From Spongiivirga citrea (GTDB taxonomy: Bacteria; Bacteroidota; Bacteroidia; Flavobacteriales; Flavobacteriaceae), in NCBI RefSeq assembly GCF_010671565.1, contig NZ_JAABOQ010000007.1:62001-126000 (forward strand): DNA of 64,000 nucleotides. The letters are read 5' to 3'. The position numbers and the translations under genes were made by a program. The notes under the pieces were generated by a model. That model was not told the origin of the DNA. It saw nothing but the letters and a program-made list of their open reading frames with translations, and searched no databases. Below are positions 34,101 to 42,237 of the stretch, one piece after another (position 1 is the first letter of the stretch; each line of letters begins with the position of its first letter).

Positions 34101-34398
34101 CCCCTTTTTCTATCTCTACATTTATGTTTCCGCTGTTTTCGCGTGAAACAGAGGTAACCCGATCTACACCTTCGAGTCCTTTTAAGTTATCTTCAATTTT
34201 TAGAACAATTCCTTCTTCAACCTCCTGAGGTGAAGCTCCTGGATATACAATATTGATCGAAATATTCTTAGACTCTGTTAACGGAAAGAACGATGAGTTT
34301 AAGGAAAGTGCTCCAAAAATTCCGAAAACCGCAAAAGCAATCACAATTACATTAACCGCAACATGGTACTTTATAAAATAAGATATAAGCTTTCGCAT
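31108..34398 (-). CDS. RND-family efflux transporter (AcrB/HAE type)
   Basis: The 1096-residue inner-membrane pump uses the proton gradient to expel compounds through the TolC partner. It has an N-terminal helix, two large periplasmic loops and the usual 12 helices. Conserved parts include GASPQEVEEGIVLKIED, the central helix 4 segment GMIIVIGILVDDGIVIAENI with the proton-relay Asp-Asp pair, and ALIGIMVNDGLVLIGKFN in the second half. A charged cytosolic tail (KEEVERAIKEQKEEEEY) extends the C-terminus. It follows the adaptor gene after 5 bp. Confidence 0.95.
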   Translation of the reverse strand: MRKLISYFIKYHVAVNVIVIAFAVFGIFGALSLNSSFFPLTESKNISINIVYPGASPQEVEEGIVLKIEDNLKGLEGVDRVTSVSRENSGNINVEIEKGEDIDFMLLEVKNAVDRVPTFPTGMEPLVVSKVEAIRPTITFAISGENIPLATLKQIGRQVENDLRAVDGISQINVSGYPDEEIEIAVNEGSLLAFNISFNEVAQAVSRANILTTGGTIKTNDEEYLIRANNRAYYGDELSNLIVRADASGTIVRLKDVATIRDRFSETANASFYDGNPSVSITITSTNTEDLIGSAEKVKEYIEDFNIKYNNVQLNVVSDASTTLTQRTALLTENAIIGMLLVLLFLSLFLNTRLAFWVAFGLPVAFLGMFMLAPFFNVTINVLSLFGMIIVIGILVDDGIVIAENIYQHYEKGKNPIDAAIDGTMEVIPPIISAIITTILAFGIFLFLDGRIGDFFGEVSVIVILTLGISLIEALIILPAHLAHSKAMRQTGKKPTTTIGKIFGKLRYINTVGDKIMRWLRDKMYSPTLRFSLENKFFTFSLFIVFVILTVGSFGGGIIRGAFFPQIASDRVAVTLNMPNGTNEKVTDSIISFIEEKAIEVNKELTDEFLSGTDKVLFENIVKNIGPGSAAASLSINLLPGEERPDNLPSSVVTNLLREKVGPVIGAESLVFGSGGNFGGSPVSVSLLGNNIKELKAAKKELKDLFESNAQLKDIVDNDPAGIKEIRIELKENAYLLGLSLRDVMSQVRAGFFGSQAQRFQRGQDEIRVWVRYDRSNRSSITNLDDMRIVTPAGQRIPLTEIASYTIERGDVAINHLNSQQEIQVSADLKDPKNSNLAEILAEIKQVVEDDILTKYPTITPSFEGQNRERNKLMDSLGPVGLIVLLLIYVTIAFTFRSYSQPFLLLLLVPFSLPAVAWGHWIHGFPVNILSMLGIIALIGIMVNDGLVLIGKFNSNLRSGMTFDTAIYEAGRSRFRAIFLTSITTIAGLAPLIFETSRQAQFLIPMAISIAYGIGFATVLTLILMPIFLSFSNFWKREYTWLFANRPISKEEVERAIKEQKEEEEYQPETLNGHLEKSQIPGKSIDNEKTEELYEA

Positions 34399-34403
34399 GT
34401 TAT

Positions 34404-35579
34404 TTAGGAATTGTTATTGACTGATGATACTTTCTTCTTTGTATCCTGAGGTTTATCGCCTTTAAATATTTTTACTAGCATGCCTGAATAAGCGCCAGGA
34501 ACGGGGCTTTTTATCAAGACTGTCTCATTAGGTATATCTTTTAAGACCACTGATTTATCGGTGTAGTAAACTGGGGTAGCTGGCACCAAGGTCAAGATAG
34601 AATCTTTAACTGCAAATACTTGATCATTGGGCTGTAACAAATTGCGACTAATCATTATCGCATTATCTTCTTCCCTTGCATCTAGCATTGCCTCTAGATA
34701 AATCCCCTCGCGTAGCGAATTATCTTTTACTTCGATGTAGGCATTTATAGTTTGAGAGGCAACATCTACATTGCCATTAATTCTAGATACAACTCCTTTA
34801 TATTCTTTAGTTTTATCAAGATTTTTCAGTAAAACTGTTTTTCCCACCTGTAATAAATCCGCATAGGATTTGTTAATGGCCACCTCTAGTTCGTACGAAC
34901 CCGTATCAATAAACTCGCCTAATTTTTGCCCAGGTCGTATTAAAGTTCCTTCGGTGACTAAGGCTTGCGTTAAAATACCCGTAAATGGGGCTTTGATATT
35001 ATATTTTACCAACCTTTGCTCTAGGTTTTTCACATTGTAAAATGAAGTAAAAATATTTCTTCCCGACAAAAAGTAGCGCTCTTTTTCTGAAGTGACTTCT
35101 GGCAATTTAGGCAATGTCTTGTTTACATCTATTGAATTGAGGTATACTTGCCATTTAGTATACGCTTCTGGATAGTCGAGTCTCAAATCGGGCATAATAC
35201 CGGTGATTTGATTAATCAACGCGCTTTTTTGGGATTTTACACTGGCGAAATATTCATCAGCATTGATACGTAATAAAACTGATCCTTTTTGATAAGCTTG
35301 TCCTGGTTTGAAAAGCTTAGATCCAGATTTAAGAACACCTTGCACTTCAGAAAACAGTTCAACTCTTCGCTTTGCTACTAGATTACCTTTGGCTTCTATG
35401 GTGATTGGCACTAAGCCATTTTGAACAGTATCTACAAATACAGTTTTAACCACCTTTTGCGGTACCGGTCGAATCTTAACGTTTCCTATAATTAGCCAAG
35501 CTGCAAAAATGCAAGCTAAAATTATTAACACAAGCCCGAGTATTACCAGTCCGATCTTATGCAAAATTGTTTTAATCAT
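34404..35579 (-). CDS. RND efflux periplasmic adaptor (HlyD family)
   Basis: The 391-residue membrane-fusion protein has an N-terminal anchor helix (ILHKIGLVILGLVLIILACIFAAWLII). It continues with a barrel-sandwich start (ITIEAKGNLVAKRRVELFSEVQGVLK), a helical hairpin, and NIKAPFTGILTQALVTEGTLIRPGQKLGEFID. It bridges the RND pump and the TolC channel. It is the first gene of the adaptor-pump-channel operon. No local regulator gene of the TetR or AraC type is seen. Confidence 0.93.
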   Translation of the reverse strand: MIKTILHKIGLVILGLVLIILACIFAAWLIIGNVKIRPVPQKVVKTVFVDTVQNGLVPITIEAKGNLVAKRRVELFSEVQGVLKSGSKLFKPGQAYQKGSVLLRINADEYFASVKSQKSALINQITGIMPDLRLDYPEAYTKWQVYLNSIDVNKTLPKLPEVTSEKERYFLSGRNIFTSFYNVKNLEQRLVKYNIKAPFTGILTQALVTEGTLIRPGQKLGEFIDTGSYELEVAINKSYADLLQVGKTVLLKNLDKTKEYKGVVSRINGNVDVASQTINAYIEVKDNSLREGIYLEAMLDAREEDNAIMISRNLLQPNDQVFAVKDSILTLVPATPVYYTDKSVVLKDIPNETVLIKSPVPGAYSGMLVKIFKGDKPQDTKKKVSSVNNNS

Positions 35580-35713
35580 TTTGGTTATTTAATTTGAGGA
35601 TAGTCGCCAAAAAAGCCATTACTTAACTTTGATTAACGATGTTTATCAATTGTTAAACAAAAGTAAATATCTGTAATTGAGCTTCTAGTTAAAGTAGTCT
35701 TAAATAATAGGGA

Positions 35714-37624
35714 TTAAAATCGCTCAAGCTCTTCGGTGATCGTTTCCCAATCTTCCATTAATTTCTCGAGTGTATCTTTCTTTTTTTGATAGAAATCAAA
35801 GAAATCAGGATTCGCTACGGTGGCATCGTAATTTACTTGAAGCTCAATATCAATCTCTTTGATTTCTCTTTCTAGTTGATTAATCTGGGATTCAACCTTA
35901 CTTAGTCGATTGTTAAGTGATTTTAGTTTCTTTTGATCTTCATAGGAGCGCTTGCCTTCTTTAGGTTTGTTAACTTCTTCTTGAACTACGGTTCGCTTTT
36001 CCGCTTCTCGAAGATTGAGCAGGTTTCGTTGTTCTAAATAAAAATCAATGTCGCCTAAATATTCCTTAATTTTTTTATCCTTGAATTCATAAACGCGATT
36101 GGTCAAACCTTGAAGAAAATCTCTATCGTGCGACACTAGGATAAGTGTACCTTCAAATTTGAGTAATGCTTCTTTTAAAACATTTTTTGATTTAATATCA
36201 AGGTGATTGGTAGGTTCATCCATCACCAATACATTAAAGGGTTGTAGTAGTAATTTGGCCAAGGCTAGGCGGTTTCGTTCACCACCAGATAATACTCTAA
36301 CATATTTGTCTACCTCTTCACCACGAAATAAGAAAGAGCCTAAAATATCTCTAACCTTGCTCCTGTTTTTCTCATTTGCGGCGTTAATCATCGTTTCTTC
36401 AACCGTAAGACTACCATCAAGATAATCTGCTTGATTTTGCGCGAAATACCCTATTTCTACATTATGACCAAGATCTAATTCACCATCATGATCTATTTCT
36501 TGAACTATGATTTTTGCTAGCGTAGATTTTCCCTGCCCATTCTGACCTACAAAGGCCGTTTTAGTGCCACGTTCAACCATTAAATTCACATTAGACAACA
36601 CATGATTATCATCATAGTGCTTTTGTATATTTGATGCTTCGACCACCACCTTACCCGGATTGACCGACACTGGGAATTGTAAAGTCATTACCGAATTATC
36701 TTCTTCATCTACTTCGACACGATCAATACGATCTAGCTTTTTAATGAGTGACTGTGCCATACTTGCTTTACTGGCTTTAGCTCGAAATTTTTCAATAAGC
36801 TTCTCGGTTTGCTCGATCTGTTTTTGCTGATTTTTTTGCGTCGCCAGTTGCTGCTCGCGCAATTCCTTACGTAAGATTAAAAATTTTGAATATGGCTTTG
36901 GATAATCGTAAATACGACCCAATGAAATTTCAATCGTTCTGTTCGTTACATTATCTAAAAACATCCTATCATGTGATACTATTACCACAGCGCCTGCATA
37001 CGACTTTAAAAACTCTTCTAACCAAATAATAGATTCTATATCTAAGTGGTTAGTAGGTTCATCTAGCAGCAAAATATCATTATCCTGAAGTAATAACTTA
37101 GCTAGTTCAATTCGCATTCGCCATCCACCAGAAAAGGTATCGGTTAACATCTCGAAATCGGACCTTTTAAAACCTAAACCTTGTAAAATACGTTCGGTTT
37201 TACCTTGATATTCATAACCACCATGAATCTCATATTGATGTTGTACATCATTAAGATCGACCATTAACTGCGCATAACTATCACTTTCGTAATCAGTGCG
37301 CTCTGCTAGTTGTGTGTTAATTTTTTCAAGCTGCTGTTCTAGCTTTCTAATTTCATCAAAAGCTTCATAAGATTCTTCTAGCACGGTTCGACCTTGAATA
37401 AAATCAAGATCTTGTTTTAAAAACCCTATAGTAATTTCTTTATCAGTTGCGATCTGGCCTGTATCGTATTCCTGCTCTCTGGAAATAATGCGAAGTAGGG
37501 TCGATTTTCCCGCTCCATTCTTACCGACCAAGCCAACACGATCACCTGCACCTAATCGAAAAGTGATTTCTTCAAAAAGGTATTCGCCACCAAATGACAC
37601 TGATAAATTATGAATGTTAAGCAT
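35714..37624 (-). CDS. ABC-F family ATPase
   Basis: The 636-residue protein has two ABC domains in tandem and no membrane helices. Walker A motifs are GKNGAGKST and GQNGQGKST, signatures are FSGGWRMR and LSGGERNR, and Walker B segments are LLLDEPTNHLD and LVMDEPTNHLD. The linker (RELREQQLATQKNQQKQIEQTEKLIEKFRAKASKASMAQSLIKKLD) and a C-terminal coiled coil (residues about 550-636) are typical of the Uup/YheS type. ABC-F proteins act on the ribosome in translation quality control or antibiotic protection; this one looks like a housekeeping member. Confidence 0.93.
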   Translation of the reverse strand: MLNIHNLSVSFGGEYLFEEITFRLGAGDRVGLVGKNGAGKSTLLRIISREQEYDTGQIATDKEITIGFLKQDLDFIQGRTVLEESYEAFDEIRKLEQQLEKINTQLAERTDYESDSYAQLMVDLNDVQHQYEIHGGYEYQGKTERILQGLGFKRSDFEMLTDTFSGGWRMRIELAKLLLQDNDILLLDEPTNHLDIESIIWLEEFLKSYAGAVVIVSHDRMFLDNVTNRTIEISLGRIYDYPKPYSKFLILRKELREQQLATQKNQQKQIEQTEKLIEKFRAKASKASMAQSLIKKLDRIDRVEVDEEDNSVMTLQFPVSVNPGKVVVEASNIQKHYDDNHVLSNVNLMVERGTKTAFVGQNGQGKSTLAKIIVQEIDHDGELDLGHNVEIGYFAQNQADYLDGSLTVEETMINAANEKNRSKVRDILGSFLFRGEEVDKYVRVLSGGERNRLALAKLLLQPFNVLVMDEPTNHLDIKSKNVLKEALLKFEGTLILVSHDRDFLQGLTNRVYEFKDKKIKEYLGDIDFYLEQRNLLNLREAEKRTVVQEEVNKPKEGKRSYEDQKKLKSLNNRLSKVESQINQLEREIKEIDIELQVNYDATVANPDFFDFYQKKKDTLEKLMEDWETITEELERF

Positions 37625-37735
37625 AATCGGAAAAAAGTAATTTTACACTATTGTTATATAAGAATATCCTATGAACTTCTTATTTATAATTTTGCAAAGA
37701 TGATTAAATTTATACTTAGATAAAAGGATAAAAAA

Positions 37736-38116
37736 ATGATTGGCAAAGGCAGTAAAATTTCAAGTATTTTAAGTGGTAGTTGTCCTAAATGTCAACAAGA
37801 AAGCATGTATGTTGAAAAGAATCCGTACAAGCTTTCTCAAACGTTGAAAATGCATGATCGCTGCGGTCATTGTAGTACAAAATATAAGATTGAACCTTCT
37901 TTTTTTTACGGCGCAATGTATGTGAGTTATGGTGTCGGGATCGCATTCGCTGTAGCAGCTTTTGTGATTAGCTATTTGATTTTGGGGGCGAGTTTAAAAA
38001 TCTCCTTTATCTCTATCGTTGGAACTATGGTTGTTTTTATGCCAGTGATAATGCGACTTTCTCGTAACATATGGATCAATATGTTTATGAGTTATGATGA
38101 GAGTTTGGCGCAGTAA
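37736..38116 (+). CDS. DUF983 membrane protein with zinc-ribbon cysteines
   Basis: The 126-residue protein has SCPKCQQESMYV and DRCGHCSTKYKIEPSFFYGAMYVSYG, the two Cys pairs and FxGAMYVSY segment of DUF983, followed by two membrane helices. Function is unknown; relatives are often near respiratory genes. A TAATTTTG box at 37687-37694 lies 42 bp upstream of the ATG. The gene is divergent from the ABC-F gene. Confidence 0.88.
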   Translation: MIGKGSKISSILSGSCPKCQQESMYVEKNPYKLSQTLKMHDRCGHCSTKYKIEPSFFYGAMYVSYGVGIAFAVAAFVISYLILGASLKISFISIVGTMVVFMPVIMRLSRNIWINMFMSYDESLAQ

Positions 38117-38182
38117 GGACTCGAGTGCTATTCTTTATTTTGCTTAATTTGAAATTTGAGTTAGACTGACCCCTCATCCCAG

Positions 38183-38202
38183 CCTTCTCCCCAAGGAGAA
38201 GG
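38183..38202. repeat. REP-like G/C-rich palindrome, copy 1
   Basis: CCTTCTCC (38183-38190) and GGAGAAGG (38195-38202) flank a 4-nt centre. The flanks read CCCCTCATCCCAG on the left, the reverse complement of the right flank of other copies, so this copy is in reverse orientation. It lies between the convergent DUF983 and FAD oxidoreductase genes. Confidence 0.6.
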
Positions 38203-38227
38203 AGCAACTGTTTTAGAAATAAGAATT

Positions 38228-39274
38228 TTAGGTTAAATAACGATTAATATCTACCTCTTTGTCCAAAGAAGTATTATTCTCTAAGTGATCGAACAACTGT
38301 TTTGACAAGGTTGGCGCCATCATAATTCCGCGACTACCAAAACCGTTTAAAATTGCCAGTTGATGATGTTCAGGATGTCTTCCTAAAAAAGGTTTTCTGT
38401 CTTTTGTGGTGGGTCGAATACCAGCTACCTGACCAACAATTTTAAAATCACAGCTGACTATTTTTTTCAGCTTTTCACTAATTTCATCTTGAGCTTCCTG
38501 GGTAGTACCATTGGTTTTATCTTCTCTATTGAATGTTGCACCCACTTTGTATTGGTCATTACCTAATGGAACAACAAATAAGCCAGCTTTAAAAATGAAA
38601 TCCATTTTCAATTCTTCGGATTCTATAACTATATACTCGCCTTTATTACCCTGTAATGGCAGATAGCTGAAAAATGGATTTTTAACTGCGCCATAGCCTT
38701 CACAAAAAATGATGGTTCTGGCATCTATACCTTTATAAGAAATGGAACTATTTCCATTAAAAACAATATCAGCATGATTAAACAATTCGTTTTTATAGCG
38801 GTCTTTTTTGACTAGATATGAGCGATAGGCCTGAATCATTTTATTGGTATCGACTCTTCCTGTTTGCAGTACTTCGCCAAAATCTTGAGAAGTAATCAGG
38901 TGATTATTCCTATTAGGAATGAAATTATTACTAAGGAATGGCGCTAATTTAGGTTTGTCACTTGCTACAATCCAATTGTTTTGTTCCTCGATGCTTGCGA
39001 ACCGTCTGTAAATAGGAAGGTCTTTCCGAAGGACTATACCAAGTCGTTTTTCAATTTGATCAAAAAAGACTGGTACTTCTTTTAGATGATCGATAGCATT
39101 CCAAACGGCAGTATATCGTTTAAGGTTTGTAGGATTGTAAATTCCTGCTGCTGTTTTTGTTGCTTGTTGAGAATCATCATTAAAGACAAAATAGCGTTTA
39201 TTATTTTGCTCCAGTCTTTCTATCATAGAAATGCCTGCAAGACCTAAACCTACAATAATGTAATCTACCTTCAC
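38228..39274 (-). CDS. FAD-dependent oxidoreductase (DAO family)
   Basis: The 348-residue protein has an N-terminal FAD-binding Rossmann fold (YIIVGLGLAGISMIERL, a GxGxxG variant), then TAAGIYNPTNLKRYTA. A later GCN-like DAO segment follows: TIIFCEGYGAVKNPFF, LQGNKGEYIVIES and VAGIRPTTKDRKPFLGRHP, with ILNGFGSRGIMMAPTLS near the C-terminus. It resembles D-amino-acid or glycine oxidase-type flavoproteins of flavobacteria. The substrate is unknown. No operon partner. Confidence 0.85.
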   Translation of the reverse strand: MKVDYIIVGLGLAGISMIERLEQNNKRYFVFNDDSQQATKTAAGIYNPTNLKRYTAVWNAIDHLKEVPVFFDQIEKRLGIVLRKDLPIYRRFASIEEQNNWIVASDKPKLAPFLSNNFIPNRNNHLITSQDFGEVLQTGRVDTNKMIQAYRSYLVKKDRYKNELFNHADIVFNGNSSISYKGIDARTIIFCEGYGAVKNPFFSYLPLQGNKGEYIVIESEELKMDFIFKAGLFVVPLGNDQYKVGATFNREDKTNGTTQEAQDEISEKLKKIVSCDFKIVGQVAGIRPTTKDRKPFLGRHPEHHQLAILNGFGSRGIMMAPTLSKQLFDHLENNTSLDKEVDINRYLT

Positions 39275-39362
39275 AAGTGCTAAAATAGGTTAAAATAAGC
39301 AGCCTATTGAATATGCAATTAGACAAAATGCTATCTTTAGAACACAACTAAACTTCGACCTG

Positions 39363-40487
39363 ATGAGAAAGAACATTCTCCTTTTTAGTCTCTTTATATT
39401 TTCAATATGCCAATTACACGCTCAAAAAACATTGTCCTCAGAGTTTGATTTGTTTTTAAGCAAAGAGTTTAAAGAAAATGAACCAGGCGGAAGCTTGTTA
39501 ATTCAAAAAGGAGGCAACATTCTTTTTTTAAAAAGCTATGGGATATCCGACATAGAAACTGGAGAAAAAAATACAGAAAACACTATTTACAATACTGGCT
39601 CCATTTCGAAAACTATGGTGGCTAACGGCATCTTAATACTTGCTGAGCGTAATCTACTATCACTAGATGATACATTGCTAGATCATTTCCCAGATTTTGA
39701 AGATAAAGCTTTGGCAAAAAGCATAACACTTAAAAACTTATTATCGCATACGTCCGGTATACCTGATCTAAGGGATGTCAGAAATAATCCTGATTTCTAT
39801 TTAACGGCGAAGGATACAGCAAATTTTGAACCGCTAAAAGCAATGAAGAAGCTTAATTTTGAGCCAGGATATCAATTTCAGTATTCGAATCCGTGTTACA
39901 ATGGTTTAGCTTTAATAATTGAAAAAGTAGCAAAACAACCCTGGCAAGACTTTATTGTTGAAAATGTCTTTAAACCATCGGGTATGTCGAGAAGTAAAAT
40001 AACTAATGGATCCTACCCCTCATCCGATGTCGCCCATGCCTATGTAGTGAATAGGGGCAAGTATGAAGAATCGGACTATGGTGAAGTGCCAACTTTTGCG
40101 GCCGCAGGTAATGGTGGTATTTGGAGCACTGTTCAAGATCTTGCAAAATATGAACTAGCGCATAAAAACGCTACTTTTTTAAGTAGCAAGTACATAGAGA
40201 AATCAAGAACAGTACACCAACCTGATAACTGGGGTAGTGAAACTACTGCATTCTTAGGTTACGGTTGGATGATGGATGAAATAGGCTTATTAAGACGAAA
40301 TGTCAACATTACCGACAGTAAAATTGTTCATCATACAGGCTCTCAAGGTGGGTTTCGGGCTTTTCATATAAGTATACCTGACCAAAACATCATCTTCATT
40401 GCGTTGTTCAATCGACCCGTTAAATCTTTTAGAGAGATAATGGTTAAAGGTTTCGATCTAATGAAGGCATATGGGTATTTAAAATAA
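39363..40487 (+). CDS. Exported serine hydrolase of the beta-lactamase/class C family
   Basis: The 374-residue protein has a signal peptide (LLFSLFIFSICQLHAQ). The SxxK motif is Ser80-Ile-Ser-Lys83, Tyr174-Ser-Asn176 is the second motif, and HHTGSQGG near the C-terminus replaces the KTG triad. It is therefore a complete penicillin-binding-protein-like serine hydrolase (esterase, peptidase or beta-lactamase-related). No insertion specific to AmpC is seen. It is probably a periplasmic esterase or peptidase. Confidence 0.88.
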   Translation: MRKNILLFSLFIFSICQLHAQKTLSSEFDLFLSKEFKENEPGGSLLIQKGGNILFLKSYGISDIETGEKNTENTIYNTGSISKTMVANGILILAERNLLSLDDTLLDHFPDFEDKALAKSITLKNLLSHTSGIPDLRDVRNNPDFYLTAKDTANFEPLKAMKKLNFEPGYQFQYSNPCYNGLALIIEKVAKQPWQDFIVENVFKPSGMSRSKITNGSYPSSDVAHAYVVNRGKYEESDYGEVPTFAAAGNGGIWSTVQDLAKYELAHKNATFLSSKYIEKSRTVHQPDNWGSETTAFLGYGWMMDEIGLLRRNVNITDSKIVHHTGSQGGFRAFHISIPDQNIIFIALFNRPVKSFREIMVKGFDLMKAYGYLK

Positions 40488-40590
40488 CCTATTTATACTG
40501 TAAACATCTATTCCCCCGAACTGTCAAACTCACGAGCATTGTAACATGATTTAGATTAAGTCGTCTTCTTATAAACTAAAATATAAGAAT

Positions 40591-41262
40591 ATGCGCCAAT
40601 TATTAAAAGCTGCCGGTATTGCGGCAATTGCGGAAGCATTAATTTATATAATCGCTTTTATCACTTATGGAGCTATTATAGAATACCCCTCGCATAATTC
40701 AACTACGACCCAAAAGCTTGAGTTTTTAAATGAGAACCATCTACTATTATCCATAATGAACCTCATTGGTTATATACTATTTGGGATTTTACTAGCCGTA
40801 CTTGTTACCGCAGTACATGAATATTTGAAAGAATCTCATCAAAAACTAATGAAGATAACTACAGTTTTTGGCCTCATGTGGGTCGGATTTGTTCTTGCAA
40901 GTGGCATGATTAGTAATATTGGACTAAATGAAGTCATTAAACATGGCGCAACATCACCTGATGAAGCAATGTTAATATGGTCTAGCGTAAGCATTATTAC
41001 GGAAGGCTTAGGCGGAGGTAATGAAATTGTTGGAGGTATATGGGTACTACTTTTAAGTATTACTTCATTAAAAAGTAGCAGCTTTTCTCTCAAGTTTAAT
41101 TATCTAGGAGTTTTCGTAGGCCTTGTTGGTATTTTGACTATTTATCCAGCGGAAATCTTTGCTGAACTATTTGGTGTTAGCCAAATCATCTGGTTTATAT
41201 GGCTCGGAGGACTATTAATAGGGTTAAGCAGAAAGCAAAAACCAACTCAGGTCAGCGAATAA
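40591..41262 (+). CDS. DUF4386-like integral membrane protein
   Basis: The 223-residue protein has about six membrane helices (first AAGIAAIAEALIYIIAFITYGA, last IIWFIWLGGLLIGLS). The pattern resembles DUF4386 proteins of unknown function, for example the loop with EYPSHNSTTTQKLEFLNENH and the segment GGGNEIVGGIWVLLLSI. It is followed by a bidirectional terminator. The family call is tentative. Confidence 0.6.
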   Translation: MRQLLKAAGIAAIAEALIYIIAFITYGAIIEYPSHNSTTTQKLEFLNENHLLLSIMNLIGYILFGILLAVLVTAVHEYLKESHQKLMKITTVFGLMWVGFVLASGMISNIGLNEVIKHGATSPDEAMLIWSSVSIITEGLGGGNEIVGGIWVLLLSITSLKSSSFSLKFNYLGVFVGLVGILTIYPAEIFAELFGVSQIIWFIWLGGLLIGLSRKQKPTQVSE

Positions 41263-41285
41263 GATTTTTTAGATAGGAGACAAAA

Positions 41286-41312
41286 AAAGCCCCGACGATT
41301 TGTCGGGGCTTT
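41286..41312. terminator. Bidirectional terminator hairpin
   Basis: AAAGCCCCGAC (41286-41296) and GTCGGGGCTTT (41302-41312) pair perfectly around a 5-nt loop. It lies between the convergent DUF4386-like and gldN genes. Confidence 0.9.
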
Positions 41313-41331
41313 ACTTTTACTTTATGGACTT

Positions 41332-42216
41332 TTAATAACTCCACATGTCTTGTTCGAAATCGCGAATGCGTTCTTTGATGCGTTCGGCTTCTAACAATTG
41401 CATGAGAGCGTTTTCCCGTACATATTCGTTTACTTGTCGGTCACCATACTCATTATCTTCTTTTATAATTGTCGCATTAAACCTACGAGAATTTAAAAGG
41501 TGGTCATATGAAAGTGGCATCGCTGTGTTGTTTTTATTAAACACTTTAGCATCGTGAAGTGCAGGACGAATTGTTGGGAACCATACCCAAAACAATTCAA
41601 TCATATCTGGCTCATCATCATTAATAGTCTGAACATCTGGCGCTACAGGAGCAATACCCAATAAACGGTATTTCATTTCACCTTGACGCTTGTCAAAATA
41701 CCAAACACCTTTAATATGAAATGCCTCAATATCAGCACCACTTATTTCACGAATATCAACATATTCCGCAGATAATGTTTCACCTGCATTTAATTGATCA
41801 AAACCAGCGTCTAACGTATCTTTTGCTACTAAAGCAGACTCAATATCAGCAGTAGTACGCTTTTCGGTAAAATATGAATCAGCATACACTTCTAAACGAC
41901 CTGCATTCAGTTCTCTCATGAAAATTTGATACAACGATCTTCTATCCGCACCAATATTAACTGTGTCAATAGGATAGTACAACGGAAAGTTGATACGTTC
42001 GTCAAGATCGATCACTTCCCATACGGTTTTAGACCATAAGATATCGCGATCATCGACATAACCATATTCCAATGGCTGGTCGTTATCGGCCTCTACTTGC
42101 TCTGCAGTCTTTACTCCCACCATTTCGGGAGTTTTAGCGTTTAGCAAATTAGATTGTGCTACTGCTGTATAACTAAATCCAACAGTGACCATTATCGCTA
42201 CAAAAATCCTTTTCAT
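41332..42216 (-). CDS. gldN: Gliding motility/type IX secretion protein GldN
   Basis: GldN is a periplasmic ring component of the type IX secretion system together with GldK. The 294-residue protein has a signal peptide (FVAIMVTVGFSYTAVAQ) and the family-typical segments RDILWSKTVWEVIDLDERINFPLYYP, RLEVYADSYFTEKRT, KGVWYFDKRQGEMKYRLLGIAPV, and FWVWFPTIRPAL. It is the last gene of gldK-L-M-N. A hairpin terminator follows at 41286-41312. Confidence 0.95.
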   Translation of the reverse strand: MKRIFVAIMVTVGFSYTAVAQSNLLNAKTPEMVGVKTAEQVEADNDQPLEYGYVDDRDILWSKTVWEVIDLDERINFPLYYPIDTVNIGADRRSLYQIFMRELNAGRLEVYADSYFTEKRTTADIESALVAKDTLDAGFDQLNAGETLSAEYVDIREISGADIEAFHIKGVWYFDKRQGEMKYRLLGIAPVAPDVQTINDDEPDMIELFWVWFPTIRPALHDAKVFNKNNTAMPLSYDHLLNSRRFNATIIKEDNEYGDRQVNEYVRENALMQLLEAERIKERIRDFEQDMWSY

Positions 42217-42237
42217 GATTAAGTTCTTTCGTTAATT